Numbered from the stretch's first letter, positions 9,989 through 18,966 are shown. The stretch: DNA of 64,000 nt from Polaribacter sp. MED152 (GCF_000152945.2 NC_020830.1:1374501-1438500); one strand, 5' to 3'. Notes: generated by a model not told the origin, from the letters alone. Numbers and translations: made by a program.

Positions 9989-10765
9989 TTAAATTCTTTT
10001 TTGAAAAATATTATTTTCTTTTTGCACTGTAACTACTGAGTTAATAGGTATAGATTCTGTTACACAAACATTTGCCCCAATTACAGAGTTTGCACCTATA
10101 ATTACATCTCCTCCTAAAATAGTTGCGTTTGCATAAATAATAACATTGTCTTCTATTGTTGGGTGTCTTTTTGTGAATGCCAAGCTCTTTTTTACTTGAA
10201 TTCCACCTAAGGTAACTCCCTGAAAAATTTGAACATTATTTTTAATGATGGTAGTTTCACCTATTACAATACCTGTTGCATGATCTATAAAGAACGATTC
10301 TCCAATTTCTGCTCCTGGATGTATATCTGTACCTGTTGTACTATGAGCAAATTCACTCATCATTCTAGGTAAAATAGGAATATCTAATTTTAGTAATTGA
10401 TGACTTAGTCTGTACACAGCTATTGCATAAAAACCAGGATATGCCAAGTATATTTCTTCTAAACTTTTAGCAGCTGGATCATTTCTATTTGCAGCCTCTG
10501 CATCTAGATCTAACTTTTTACGAATGGCGTTAAATGATTCTTGAAAATCGCTCCAAAGTTTTTCACCATTTTCTACAGCTAGTCTTTCTAAGATCAATAA
10601 AAATTTTCTTCGAGTATCTGAACCATTTTCCGAAAGATGATTTTGGTCAAATAAATTGTTTATCAACTGTTTTGTAAAAACTTCAACAGCGTCTCTTAAA
10701 CACATATTGTAATTCTTAAATTCAACCGATTTTTTATTTTCTATGATTTGTTCTGTCTGCTTCAT
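9989..10765 (-). CDS. cysE: Serine O-acetyltransferase
   Basis: A 258-residue enzyme making O-acetylserine from serine and acetyl-CoA. The N-terminal half (1-125) is helical. The C-terminal half is a left-handed beta helix of hexapeptide repeats with HPGAEIGESFFIDHATGIVIGE and the GVTLGG substrate loop. The catalytic His lies in DHATG. It is directly upstream of cysM, so product goes straight to the sulfhydrylase; formation of a CysE-CysM complex is possible but unseen. Confidence 0.95.
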   Translation of the reverse strand: MKQTEQIIENKKSVEFKNYNMCLRDAVEVFTKQLINNLFDQNHLSENGSDTRRKFLLILERLAVENGEKLWSDFQESFNAIRKKLDLDAEAANRNDPAAKSLEEIYLAYPGFYAIAVYRLSHQLLKLDIPILPRMMSEFAHSTTGTDIHPGAEIGESFFIDHATGIVIGETTIIKNNVQIFQGVTLGGIQVKKSLAFTKRHPTIEDNVIIYANATILGGDVIIGANSVIGANVCVTESIPINSVVTVQKENNIFQKRI

Positions 10766-10771
10766 AAAGGT

Positions 10772-11101
10772 TTAACTTTCAGGTGCTAATTCTACCTCTA
10801 AACCATTTAATTCTGGTGTAATTTGTATTTGACAACCTAATCTGCTGTTATCTTCTACATAAAATGCTTCTGCTAACATTGCATCTTCATCATCTGTCAT
10901 TTCTGGAAGTTCATGGTCTGACTTCACATAACATTGGCATGAAGCACACATAGCCATTCCACCACAAATACCAATAGTACCTTCTTCTGCTAACTCATAA
11001 GAACGAACTACTTCCATTAAATTCATAGACATGTCTGTAGGCGCTACAATATCATGCGTTTTACCTTCTCTGTCTGTAATTTTTATATTGATGTCTTGCA
11101 T
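10772..11101 (-). CDS. 2Fe-2S ferredoxin (adrenodoxin type)
   Basis: A 109-residue ferredoxin with cluster ligands in CGGMAMCASC (C-x5-C-x2-C, about residues 46-54) and a distal Cys in RLGCQI, the adrenodoxin/ISC-type spacing. Acidic surface (PEMTDDEDAM) is usual for the family. It is wedged between a ferredoxin reductase gene and cysE in the sulfate operon. The natural inference is that it carries electrons from the reductase to the siroheme sulfite reductase. Confidence 0.9.
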   Translation of the reverse strand: MQDINIKITDREGKTHDIVAPTDMSMNLMEVVRSYELAEEGTIGICGGMAMCASCQCYVKSDHELPEMTDDEDAMLAEAFYVEDNSRLGCQIQITPELNGLEVELAPES

Positions 11102-11157
11102 CTCTTTGTCTATTATTGATCTAGTCTACAAATTTACGCAAACCTAACAATATACCC

Positions 11158-12213
11158 TTATTGAATTGCTTTAATTACTGCTTTTGGTGCTTCTTTCTTA
11201 GTACCATCAAAACCTTGTACACCGCCAACTGTAGTATATTTCATTACGTATTTTTTATCAGGAAAGATTCTTTTATAAGCACTTTGACACATCAATGTAG
11301 CCTCATGGAAACCACATAAAATTAGTTTTAATTTACCTGGATATGTATTTACATCTCCAATTGCATAAATACCAGGAACATTTGTTTGATAGTCTAAAGC
11401 ATTATTTACTTTAATAGCATTTTTCTCTATTTCTAAACCCCAATTTGCAATTGATCCTAATTTTGGTGACAAACCAAATAGTGGAATAAAATGGTCTGTA
11501 TCTATGATAAAGCCATCTTCGCCTTTTTTCTCTACTACAACTCCTGTTACTTTTTCATCACCCAAAATACCTTTAACTTCTGCTGGAGTTATGATATTGA
11601 TTTTGCCTAAATTCTTTAATTCTTGTGCTTTTTCTACAGAATCTAAAGCACCTCTAAATTCATTTCTTCTATGAATTAAAGTAACTTCTGATGCAACATC
11701 AGCTAAGAAAATAGCCCAATCTAAAGCAGAATCTCCACCACCAGAAATGACTACTTTTTTATCACGATATAATTCTGGCTCTTTAATAATATATTCCACA
11801 CCTTTATCTTCAAACTTAGCTAAATTTTCTATTTGTGGTTTTCTAGGTTCAAAAGACCCTAAACCACCTGCAATTGCAACAACTTTTGCATGATGCTTTG
11901 TACCTTTATTAGTGGTAACAATAAAAGAACCATCTTCTTGTTTGTCTATGGTTTCTGCCCTTTCTCCTAATGTAAAACCAGGCTCAAACTGCTTGGTTTG
12001 TTCTAAAAGTTTTGCAGTTAAATCTCCTGCTAAAATTTCTGGATAAGCAGGAATATCATAAATGGGTTTCTTAGGATAAATTTCTGAACACTGACCTCCA
12101 GGTTGTGGCAAGGCATCAATTAAATGACATTTTAACTTTAATAAACCCGCTTCAAAAATGGTAAACAATCCTGTTGGTCCTGCACCAATTATCAATATAT
12201 CTGTAGTAATCAT
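11158..12213 (-). CDS. Ferredoxin-NADP reductase, thioredoxin-reductase-like
   Basis: A flavoprotein of about 351 residues. The FAD-binding GAGPTGLF motif stands at the N-terminus, PGGQCSEIYP follows, and the NAD(P)-binding GGGDSALDWA lies near the middle; there is no CxxC redox pair. This is the pattern of bacterial TrxR-like FNR. The start at 12213 (MITTDILIIGAGP) is preferred: an upstream ATG at 12249 adds 12 lysine-rich residues and would overlap the preceding gene. It lies next to the ferredoxin, so the pair probably forms the electron supply of sulfite reductase. Confidence 0.92.
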   Translation of the reverse strand: MITTDILIIGAGPTGLFTIFEAGLLKLKCHLIDALPQPGGQCSEIYPKKPIYDIPAYPEILAGDLTAKLLEQTKQFEPGFTLGERAETIDKQEDGSFIVTTNKGTKHHAKVVAIAGGLGSFEPRKPQIENLAKFEDKGVEYIIKEPELYRDKKVVISGGGDSALDWAIFLADVASEVTLIHRRNEFRGALDSVEKAQELKNLGKINIITPAEVKGILGDEKVTGVVVEKKGEDGFIIDTDHFIPLFGLSPKLGSIANWGLEIEKNAIKVNNALDYQTNVPGIYAIGDVNTYPGKLKLILCGFHEATLMCQSAYKRIFPDKKYVMKYTTVGGVQGFDGTKKEAPKAVIKAIQ

Positions 12214-12238
12214 TTTTCTTAATTTACTTTTCGCTATT

Positions 12239-12814
12239 TTAATTTTCAACTAAACTTTTTGTGAATTCGTTTAGCTTTTCAACTTTTTCTTCGAAACCTC
12301 CTTTAATGGTTTTTCGATATTTATTTAAATTTTTTACTAAATCGTCTATATTTTCTGGAATTATTTCCTCAAAAAACTGACGCAATCTTTTGGCTGTGGT
12401 TGGCGATTTTCCATTGGTAGAAATTGCCACTTTAACATTGCCTTTAGTAACAATTCCACCCATATAAAAATCGCAATAGGGAGGATTATCAGCAACATTT
12501 ACCAATTTTGATAAGGCTCTACAATCTTTCCAAACTTGTACATTTATTTCTGGAATATCTGTTGTAGCCACAACAATATGTCGTCCTTCTAAATATTTTT
12601 TATTGTAGACATCTTCTATTAAAGTTACACATCCTTTCTTTGCTAGCTCTATGGTTCCTTTTCTAAACATAGGAGAAACCATAACAACCTTTGCATCAGG
12701 ACTAGACTTTAACAAAAATGTCAACTTTTCTTCTGCAACAAAACCACCACCCACAATTAGGAAGTTTAAATTTCTCGCCTTTAAAAAAATTGGGTACAAA
12801 TTATTTCTTTCCAT
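12239..12814 (-). CDS. Precorrin-2 dehydrogenase / siroheme synthesis protein (CysG N-terminal type)
   Basis: A 191-residue protein like Met8/SirC and the first part of CysG. It opens with a Rossmann motif (LIVGGGFVAEEK) and has VATTDIPEIN, NVADNPPYCDF and AISTNGKSPTTAKRLR, typical of NAD-dependent precorrin-2 dehydrogenases that may also insert iron. It acts after the methyltransferase encoded just upstream and makes the siroheme used by the sulfite reductase of the same operon. Confidence 0.92.
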   Translation of the reverse strand: MERNNLYPIFLKARNLNFLIVGGGFVAEEKLTFLLKSSPDAKVVMVSPMFRKGTIELAKKGCVTLIEDVYNKKYLEGRHIVVATTDIPEINVQVWKDCRALSKLVNVADNPPYCDFYMGGIVTKGNVKVAISTNGKSPTTAKRLRQFFEEIIPENIDDLVKNLNKYRKTIKGGFEEKVEKLNEFTKSLVEN

Positions 12815-12823
12815 ACCAAGTTT

Positions 12824-13594
12824 TTAAACAGCTATAGGACTTAGTTGAGCTTGACTTACGCTTTGTAAAATAGCCCTATGATTGACCACTTCACCCAAAA
12901 CAATAATTGCAGGATTGCTTAGCTTTTTCTCTTGAACAACCTCTAAAATAGTGTCTACTGTACCTATCCCAACTTTTTCTCTAGAAGTTGTACCATCTTG
13001 AATTATGGCTACAGGTAAATTATGTTTCCCTTCATTTTTAAACAATTTTACAATTTGAGGCAACTTGCTCATACCCATTAAAACCACCACTGTTGCATTA
13101 GATTTTGCTGCTAACTTTACATCGCCTGAAATTTGATGCTCTTTTGTAGTACCAGTAATTACCCAAAAACTTTCTGAACTACCTCTTTTTGTTAAGGGTA
13201 TATTTTGATAAGCTGGTACTGCTAAAGAAGAAGATATACCAGGCACAACTGCTACTTTAATATTTTCATTTGCAGCAAATTCCATTTCCTCTGCACCTCT
13301 GCCAAAAATGAAAGGATCTCCGCCTTTTAAACGTACTACATGACCATGAGATTTTGCTCTAGCTACAATTAAATCATTAATTTGTTCTTGTTGATATTTA
13401 TAACAACCTAATCTTTTACCTACAAAAATAAGTTCTGCATTCGGATTTACATATGCTAACAAATCAGCATTAACAAGAGCATCATACAAAACAACATCAG
13501 CAGATTTTAAAACTTTTATTGCCTTGATTGTTATTAAATCTACATCTCCAGGACCTGCTCCAACCACTGTTAATTTTGGTGTTTTTACCTTCAT
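12824..13594 (-). CDS. cobA: Uroporphyrinogen-III C-methyltransferase
   Basis: A 256-residue SAM-dependent methyltransferase making precorrin-2. Motifs: VGAGPGDVDLIT at the N-terminus, RLKGGDPFIFGRGAEE near residue 88, VPGISSS near residue 118, and a late NPAIIVLGEVV. The length matches single-domain SUMT; the dehydrogenase part of CysG is a separate adjacent gene. In this operon its role is siroheme for sulfite reduction. Confidence 0.95.
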   Translation of the reverse strand: MKVKTPKLTVVGAGPGDVDLITIKAIKVLKSADVVLYDALVNADLLAYVNPNAELIFVGKRLGCYKYQQEQINDLIVARAKSHGHVVRLKGGDPFIFGRGAEEMEFAANENIKVAVVPGISSSLAVPAYQNIPLTKRGSSESFWVITGTTKEHQISGDVKLAAKSNATVVVLMGMSKLPQIVKLFKNEGKHNLPVAIIQDGTTSREKVGIGTVDTILEVVQEKKLSNPAIIVLGEVVNHRAILQSVSQAQLSPIAV

Positions 13595-13599
13595 AATTT

Positions 13600-15729
13600 T
13601 TAATTATTAACCACGGTTTTTGCTACTGATTCTTCTCTAAATAATCTTACTTTTTCTAAAAAAGCTTCAGCATCTTTAATATACTTTTTAGCAAATTCTT
13701 CTTTAGGTGCATATTTATTTATTTGATAAATTAAATCAGCAAAAGAACCTTCTAAACTGATTTTGTTTGATGTGATATAATATTCATCAAACTGTTTTAT
13801 GATATTTGCTTGTGAGTTCGTTTTAATATTTTCTGCCAACAACATTGCTTTTGCTGAATTCACTAAAGAGCTGTAAGCATGATAAATAGAACTAGAATAC
13901 ACAGAGTTTACAAACGACTCTTTTGCTTTGTCTATTTTTTCTTCGCTTTCTAAAAATAGAGTTGCAATTAAATCAATAACAACGCCTGCACATTCTCCAA
14001 TTCCGATTTCTTTTTTATAAACCTCGTTATTACCCCAATCAATAAAATCTTCTTGAGTTAAATTGCTTGTATCTTGCAGATCATTTAGAAAATTGTAGAA
14101 ATACTTTTCTCCTTTTTCTTTATAATACTCCACAAATTGTAAACCGTTTGCATTTTTTTCGAAATCGTTAAGAATTCTACGCATTGCTTCTGGGCCTCTT
14201 CTACTTGGTACCTTTACTACTTTATCTGCGAAAATTCCTTTCCCATTTCCTAAATTTCCACCTCCTAAAAGCACTTGTAAAGCAGGTGCAACAAGTTTTT
14301 CTGGAGTTCTTACAGACATTCCTTGAAAACCAATATTGGCCATATTGTGTTGCCCACAAGCATTCATACAACCACTTATTTTAATTACTAAATCTTGGTT
14401 TTCTAAGTATTGTGGATATTCATTGGCAATAACTTTTTCTAGCTCTTCTGCAATTCCTGTGCTACTTGCAATGCCTAAATTACAAGTATCTGTACCTGGA
14501 CAAGCTGTAATATCTACTGCTTTATTGTAACCAGGTTCTACAAAATCTAGTTTCTGCAATTCTTGATAAAAGAAAGGCACTAATTCTTGTTTTACAAACG
14601 GAATTAATATGTTTTGACGCAAAGACAATCTTATTTCTCCTGCTGCATAATTTTCTACTAAATCTGCCAATAATCTTGCCTTATCTGTATAAAAATCACC
14701 TAACAAAACCTTAATACCTATGGCAACATAACCTTCTTGTTTTTGCGGAATTAAATTGGTCGATTTCCACAATTCGAAAGCTTTTTCATCTTTAATTATA
14801 GCATTAGGCGCATCAACATTTACAGGTTTTGAAACTTCATAAGCATCAGCATCTATTGCTACAGATTTAAATTGAATTGCTTTTTGTTCTTGTAGTATTA
14901 AATCTCTAAAGGCATCTAAACCTATATCTTTTAATAAGAATTTCATTCTAGCTTTGGCTCTACTTTTACGTTCTCCATATCTATCAAAAATCCTTAAAAC
15001 ACCCTCCATTAAAGGAATTATTTTATCACTAGCCACAAATTCGTATAACAAATCTGCATGTCTTGGCTGTGAGCCTAATCCTCCACCAATCATCACCTTA
15101 AAACCACGAATTCCGTTTTCTATTTTAGCAATAAAACCTAAATCGTGCATATAAGATAAACCAGTATCTTCATCTGACGCAGAAAAAGAAACCTTGAATT
15201 TACGGCCCATTTCTTGACAAATTGGGTTTCTTAAAAAGAAACGAAAAAGTGCATCTGCATAGGGAGATACATCAAAAGGTTCGTTTACATCTATACCTGC
15301 AGTTTCTGATGCTGTTACATTTCTTACTGTATTACCACAAGCCTCTCTTAAGGTTACATTATCTCTTTCTAGTTCTGCCCATAACTCTGGAGTTCTATTT
15401 AAATCTACATAATGAATTTGAATGTCTTGACGAGTTGTAATGTGTAATCTTCCTCTAGAATATTCATCAGAAACACCTGCAATTCTTTTTAATTGATGAC
15501 TTTTAACTTTACCATAAGGCAATTTTATACGAATCATCTGAACTCCTTGCTGACGCTGACCATACACACCCCTAGCTAAACGTAAACTTCTAAATTTTTC
15601 TTCATCAATTTGTAGATTATTAAAAGCTGCAATTTTATCTGCTAACTCAATAATATCTTTTTCTACAACCGGATTTTCTATTTCTGTTCTAAAACTTTGC
15701 ATGGCACTTTGTTTAAATTGCGAAAGCAT
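13600..15729 (-). CDS. Siroheme sulfite reductase with C-terminal HEPN-like domain
   Basis: A 709-residue protein. Residues 1-550 are a duplicated ferredoxin-type nitrite/sulfite reductase with the cluster/siroheme cysteines in TACPGTDTC and ISGCMNACGQH. Genes for siroheme, ferredoxin, FNR, CysH and CysDN around it indicate that sulfite is the substrate. From about 555 to 705 there is an extra helical region (YSSSIYHAYSSLVNSAKAMLLAE) resembling HEPN domains. No clear R-x4-6-H nuclease motif is seen there, so a structural or binding role is likelier than RNase activity. The ATG lies in the stem of a long hairpin (15724-15765). Confidence 0.92.
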   Translation of the reverse strand: MLSQFKQSAMQSFRTEIENPVVEKDIIELADKIAAFNNLQIDEEKFRSLRLARGVYGQRQQGVQMIRIKLPYGKVKSHQLKRIAGVSDEYSRGRLHITTRQDIQIHYVDLNRTPELWAELERDNVTLREACGNTVRNVTASETAGIDVNEPFDVSPYADALFRFFLRNPICQEMGRKFKVSFSASDEDTGLSYMHDLGFIAKIENGIRGFKVMIGGGLGSQPRHADLLYEFVASDKIIPLMEGVLRIFDRYGERKSRAKARMKFLLKDIGLDAFRDLILQEQKAIQFKSVAIDADAYEVSKPVNVDAPNAIIKDEKAFELWKSTNLIPQKQEGYVAIGIKVLLGDFYTDKARLLADLVENYAAGEIRLSLRQNILIPFVKQELVPFFYQELQKLDFVEPGYNKAVDITACPGTDTCNLGIASSTGIAEELEKVIANEYPQYLENQDLVIKISGCMNACGQHNMANIGFQGMSVRTPEKLVAPALQVLLGGGNLGNGKGIFADKVVKVPSRRGPEAMRRILNDFEKNANGLQFVEYYKEKGEKYFYNFLNDLQDTSNLTQEDFIDWGNNEVYKKEIGIGECAGVVIDLIATLFLESEEKIDKAKESFVNSVYSSSIYHAYSSLVNSAKAMLLAENIKTNSQANIIKQFDEYYITSNKISLEGSFADLIYQINKYAPKEEFAKKYIKDAEAFLEKVRLFREESVAKTVVNN

Positions 15730-15765
15730 GAAAGTTGAAAAGTTGCATTTTTCAACTTTATGCTT
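15724..15765 (-). promoter_or_regulatory. Long hairpin covering the sulfite reductase start codon
   Basis: AAGCAT plus AAAGTTGAAAA (15724-15729 and 15731-15741, one bulged G between) pair with TTTTCAACTTT plus ATGCTT (15749-15765): 17 bp around a 7-base loop. In the mRNA the distal arm contains the ATG (15729-15727). No U-tract follows on the minus strand, so it is a poor terminator. It could limit sulfite reductase translation relative to cysN or be a processing site. Confidence 0.5.
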
Positions 15766-15789
15766 TCTTAACTTCCTTTCTTCTTTTTC

Positions 15790-17037
15790 TTATTTTATAA
15801 AACCAACACCAACAGTATTGTTTGTTTTTGGATTGATTAGAATAAAAGATCCATTAGATTTATTCTCTTTATAACTGTCTACCAACAAAGGTTTGCTTAG
15901 TTTTAATTGAATATCTCCAATTTGATTTAATTCTAAAGCTGACGGATTTTCTTCAATTCCTGAAAAGTCTGTTTTTATGATGCTTGACAAGTATGTTACT
16001 TTGGCTTGCCCATCATTCACACCATGTTTGATGTAGTATTTCTGTGAGGCTTGCAGTGGATCTTTATCCATCCAACAAATAGTAGCATCTAATTGTTTGG
16101 TAATGGTTGGTTCTTGTGCAACCTTAACCAACATATCTCCTCTACTTACATTTACATTATCTTCTAATGTAATAGTTACAGAACTGCCACTTTTAGCTTT
16201 GGTATATTCTTTATCAAAAAAATGAATGCTTTTAATTTTAGACCTTGTTTTTGATGGCAATACAGTAATTTCTTCTCCTATTTCTAAATCGCCTCCATAA
16301 ACTTTACCTGCATAACCTCTAAAATCATGATATTCGTTTGTTTTAGGTCTGATAACTGTCTGCACTGGAAAACGAGTTTGAGACTCATCATTTATATCGT
16401 GTGTTTCTAAATTCTCTAAGTGATGCATTAATGTTGAACCCTTGTACCAACTCATATTTTCTGAGTGATCTACTACATTATCACCCTTTAAAGCTGATAA
16501 AGGAATAAATGTTAAGTTCTGACCTTTATACTCGCTTTTACTAGATAAATATTCAATTTCTCCCTTAATGATATTGTATTTCTCTTCAGAATAATCTACC
16601 AAATCCATTTTATTTATGGCAATTACCACATTTTTAATTCTTAATAAATTATTGATAAAAAAGTGTCTGTAAGTTTGCTCTACAACTCCATTTCTTGCAT
16701 CAATTAAAACTATTGAAACTTGTGCTGTAGAAGCACCTGTAACCATATTTCTGGTATATTCTATATGACCTGGAGTATCTGCAATAATGAAACTTTTACT
16801 AGGTGTTGAAAAGTAAATATGAGCTACATCTATGGTAATACCTTGTTCACGTTCTGCAACTAAACCATCTGTGGCCAAAGAAAAATCTAAATAATCAAAA
16901 CCTCTTTGTTTGCTTTTTTCTTCTATAGCCTCTAATTTATCATCTGTAAGTGATTTTGTGTCGTATAAAATTCTACCTATTAAAGTACTTTTACCATCAT
17001 CCACACTACCTGCTGTTGCTATTTTTAATACTTTCAT
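15790..17037 (-). CDS. cysN: Sulfate adenylyltransferase, GTPase subunit
   Basis: A 415-residue translational-GTPase-like subunit that couples GTP hydrolysis to APS synthesis by CysD. G-motifs are GSVDDGKSTL (residues 10-19), DTPGHIEY and NKMDLVD, followed by EF-Tu-like beta-barrel domains. There is no fused CysC (APS kinase) domain, and none is encoded next to it. Downstream of cysD by 78 bases in the operon. Confidence 0.95.
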   Translation of the reverse strand: MKVLKIATAGSVDDGKSTLIGRILYDTKSLTDDKLEAIEEKSKQRGFDYLDFSLATDGLVAEREQGITIDVAHIYFSTPSKSFIIADTPGHIEYTRNMVTGASTAQVSIVLIDARNGVVEQTYRHFFINNLLRIKNVVIAINKMDLVDYSEEKYNIIKGEIEYLSSKSEYKGQNLTFIPLSALKGDNVVDHSENMSWYKGSTLMHHLENLETHDINDESQTRFPVQTVIRPKTNEYHDFRGYAGKVYGGDLEIGEEITVLPSKTRSKIKSIHFFDKEYTKAKSGSSVTITLEDNVNVSRGDMLVKVAQEPTITKQLDATICWMDKDPLQASQKYYIKHGVNDGQAKVTYLSSIIKTDFSGIEENPSALELNQIGDIQLKLSKPLLVDSYKENKSNGSFILINPKTNNTVGVGFIK

Positions 17038-17115
17038 TTTATAAGCTGTTCACTAAAAGATTTTGGCTTTTAGCTTAATTTGTAATCGATTTAATTTTCT
17101 ACTAAAGGCTACTTT

Positions 17116-18021
17116 TTAAAAATATCCCTGTTGTTTTCTCTTTTCCATTGCAGCCTCTGAACGCTTGTCATCAATTCTTGCACCTCTTTCAGAAATGGAG
17201 GAATCTCTAATTTCTTCTACTACCTTCGAAATATCTACTGCTTCAGATAAAACAGCTGCAGTACAACTCATATCACCAACTGTTCTAAAACGTACCATTC
17301 TTTCTACCACCTCTTCCTCTTCATCTCTATACACTACTTCATCTGCAGCAGACCAAATCATGCCATCTCTTACAAAAGTTTTGCGTTTATGAGCAAAATA
17401 GATAGATGGAATTTCGATATTTTCTTGTTTTATGTAAGACCAAACATCTAACTCTGTCCAGTTAGAAATTGGAAAAACACGTACGTTTTGGCCTAAATCA
17501 ATTCTACCATTTAACATATCAAAAACCTCTGGTCTTTGATTTTTTTCATCCCATTGTCCGAAATCATCTCTAACAGAAAAAATTCTTTCTTTTGCCCTAG
17601 CTTTTTCTTCATCTCTTCTTGCACCACCAATACAGGCATCAAAACCAAATTCTTCTATGGCATCTAATAGCGTTTCTGTTTGCAACATGTTTCTGCTGGC
17701 ATACCTACCTGATTCTTCTTTTACTCTTCCAGAATCGATATTGTCTTGCACATTTCTAACAATTAATTCTACTCCTAATTCTTTTGCCAATCGATCTCTA
17801 AATTCAATCGTTTCAGGAAAATTATGACCTGTATCTATATGTAATAATGGAAAAGGAATTTTTGCTGGATAAAATGCTTTTTGCGCTAAACGCACTAAAG
17901 TGATGCTGTCTTTACCTCCAGAAAAAAGTAGCACGGGTTTTTCGAATTGTGCTTGTACTTCTCTAAATATATATATGGCTTCACTTTCTAAAGCGTCTAC
18001 TTGTATCGTATTTTGATTCAT
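17116..18021 (-). CDS. cysD: Sulfate adenylyltransferase, small (catalytic) subunit
   Basis: A PP-loop (adenine nucleotide alpha hydrolase) protein of 301 residues with the nucleotide-binding SGGKDS motif (about residue 36), DTGHNFPE, the GGARRDEEKARAKER segment and the C-terminal RGARIDDKRSEAAMEKRKQQGYF tail typical of CysD. It makes APS from ATP and sulfate together with CysN. The start at 18021 (MNQNTIQVD) aligns with known CysD; an ATG at 18051 would add ten atypical residues and overlap cysH. Confidence 0.95.
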   Translation of the reverse strand: MNQNTIQVDALESEAIYIFREVQAQFEKPVLLFSGGKDSITLVRLAQKAFYPAKIPFPLLHIDTGHNFPETIEFRDRLAKELGVELIVRNVQDNIDSGRVKEESGRYASRNMLQTETLLDAIEEFGFDACIGGARRDEEKARAKERIFSVRDDFGQWDEKNQRPEVFDMLNGRIDLGQNVRVFPISNWTELDVWSYIKQENIEIPSIYFAHKRKTFVRDGMIWSAADEVVYRDEEEEVVERMVRFRTVGDMSCTAAVLSEAVDISKVVEEIRDSSISERGARIDDKRSEAAMEKRKQQGYF

Positions 18022-18032
18022 AATCATATTTT

Positions 18033-18659
18033 TTATATATGTAAACCACATTCTCTATTACTTTCTACTTTGGTTGGGTCGAAATAGGTGAATTCATTAG
18101 GTAAATTCTTTTCTACTAAATACGCATCTAATTCTTCATCTGACCAATGGTAAAATGGGCTCACTTTTACAATACCATCTTTGCTTACAGAAACAATATC
18201 AATGCTATCTCTAAAAGCAGTTTGTCCTTTTCTGAGATTAGTAAACCAAACATCTGGCTGATGCTCTTTCATAGCTCTAGTAAAAGGTTCAAGTTTAACC
18301 TGCTGAGTAAATAAAGCATGTTTTGTATCGTCTATTGAAGGCACCCCTAAAACAACATTTCTATGAGCTGTTGTTTGTTTAGGCGTATACAACTGAATGT
18401 TTAAGTTCAATTTTTCTATAATTTCTTCAGCGTGTTTATAGGTTTGAACGGTATTGTAACCAGTGTCACACCAAATGACTTTTATATTTTTTTCTACTTC
18501 AGTTACAGCATTTAAAATAGCCACTTCATAAGGCCTAAAATTGGTGGTAATAACTGGTTTTTCTGCAATTGAAATAGCCCAAGCAATAATTTCAGCAGGA
18601 CTTTTGTCTTGCAAATCTTTATTTATATTATCTAAATCTAGGTTCATTATTTTCCCCAT
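18033..18659 (-). CDS. cysH: Phosphoadenylyl/adenylyl-sulfate reductase
   Basis: A 208-residue thioredoxin-dependent reductase that turns (P)APS into sulfite. The catalytic Cys is in the C-terminal ECGLHI, six residues from the end. The only other Cys is in IWCDTGYNT, so the CC...CxxC ligands of cluster-containing APS reductases are missing, as in PAPS-specific enzymes. Yet no APS kinase gene (cysC) is present here, so the true substrate is open. Two starts are possible: 18659, overlapping the DUF2061 gene by 13 bases, or 18647, giving TAATG coupling. Confidence 0.9.
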   Translation of the reverse strand: MGKIMNLDLDNINKDLQDKSPAEIIAWAISIAEKPVITTNFRPYEVAILNAVTEVEKNIKVIWCDTGYNTVQTYKHAEEIIEKLNLNIQLYTPKQTTAHRNVVLGVPSIDDTKHALFTQQVKLEPFTRAMKEHQPDVWFTNLRKGQTAFRDSIDIVSVSKDGIVKVSPFYHWSDEELDAYLVEKNLPNEFTYFDPTKVESNRECGLHI

Positions 18660-18910
18660 TTAATGGTGTTCCAAATTCTTTCATGAAAAAAATAGAGTAT
18701 AAGTTTTGTGATAAAATCAATGGATGCTATTGAAGTTGCCAACGCAATTTTACCTGTAAGTATATAAGAAACTATTAATGTATCTAATGTACCAACAACT
18801 CTCCAACTCAAAGCTTTTATAACACTTCTTATAGGTTTTTCGGATATTTTATCTTCTTTAAAACCTTTATTTTCTGATTTCTTATTAAGTAAAACTTGGT
18901 CTAAAATCAT
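18647..18910 (-). CDS. DUF2061 membrane protein
   Basis: An 87-residue protein with the DUF2061 pattern: RSVIKALSWRVVGTLDTLIVSYILTG, then a second hydrophobic helix and FHERIWNTIKWG. Two membrane segments are predicted. The biochemical role is unknown. DUF2061 genes recur at the head of sulfate-assimilation operons in Bacteroidota, and here it is the first gene, overlapping cysH. It may be linked to sulfate or sulfite handling at the membrane; that is inference. Confidence 0.88.
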   Translation of the reverse strand: MILDQVLLNKKSENKGFKEDKISEKPIRSVIKALSWRVVGTLDTLIVSYILTGKIALATSIASIDFITKLILYFFHERIWNTIKWGK

Positions 18911-18933
18911 GTATTATTTATTCTATTTTTTAT

Positions 18934-18956
18934 TACCCTACCTATTTAGTAGAGTA
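18934..18956 (-). promoter_or_regulatory. Dyad operator 1 of the sulfate operon (candidate Rrf2 site)
   Basis: A 23-bp dyad, TACTCTAC-N7-GTAGGGTA on the minus strand (7 of 8 positions complementary). It begins a few bases after a -7 box, so it would cover the transcription start. A 19-bp version recurs at 19015-19033 with 16 identical positions. The size and AT-rich centre fit Rrf2-family operators; an Rrf2 gene lies 1.4 kb upstream. Confidence 0.5.
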
Positions 18957-18958
18957 TG

Positions 18959-18966
18959 CAAACATA
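18959..18966 (-). promoter_or_regulatory. Probable -7 box of the sulfate operon promoter
   Basis: TATGTTTG on the minus strand is a perfect match to TAnnTTTG, 49 bases before the DUF2061 start. No ideal -33 TTG is found at the usual distance (TCTG at 18 bases and TTTTG at 13 bases are the nearest), so activation by a bound regulator is possible. Confidence 0.45.

Noticed and set aside
14065..15266. HEPN toxin or defence module near the sulfite reductase
   Set aside because: The HEPN-like region is the tail of a metabolic enzyme in a sulfate operon. There is no partner antitoxin gene and no visible RNase motif.
18033..18659. Cluster-containing APS reductase
   Set aside because: The CC and CxxC ligands are missing; only the ECGLH Cys and one other Cys are present.
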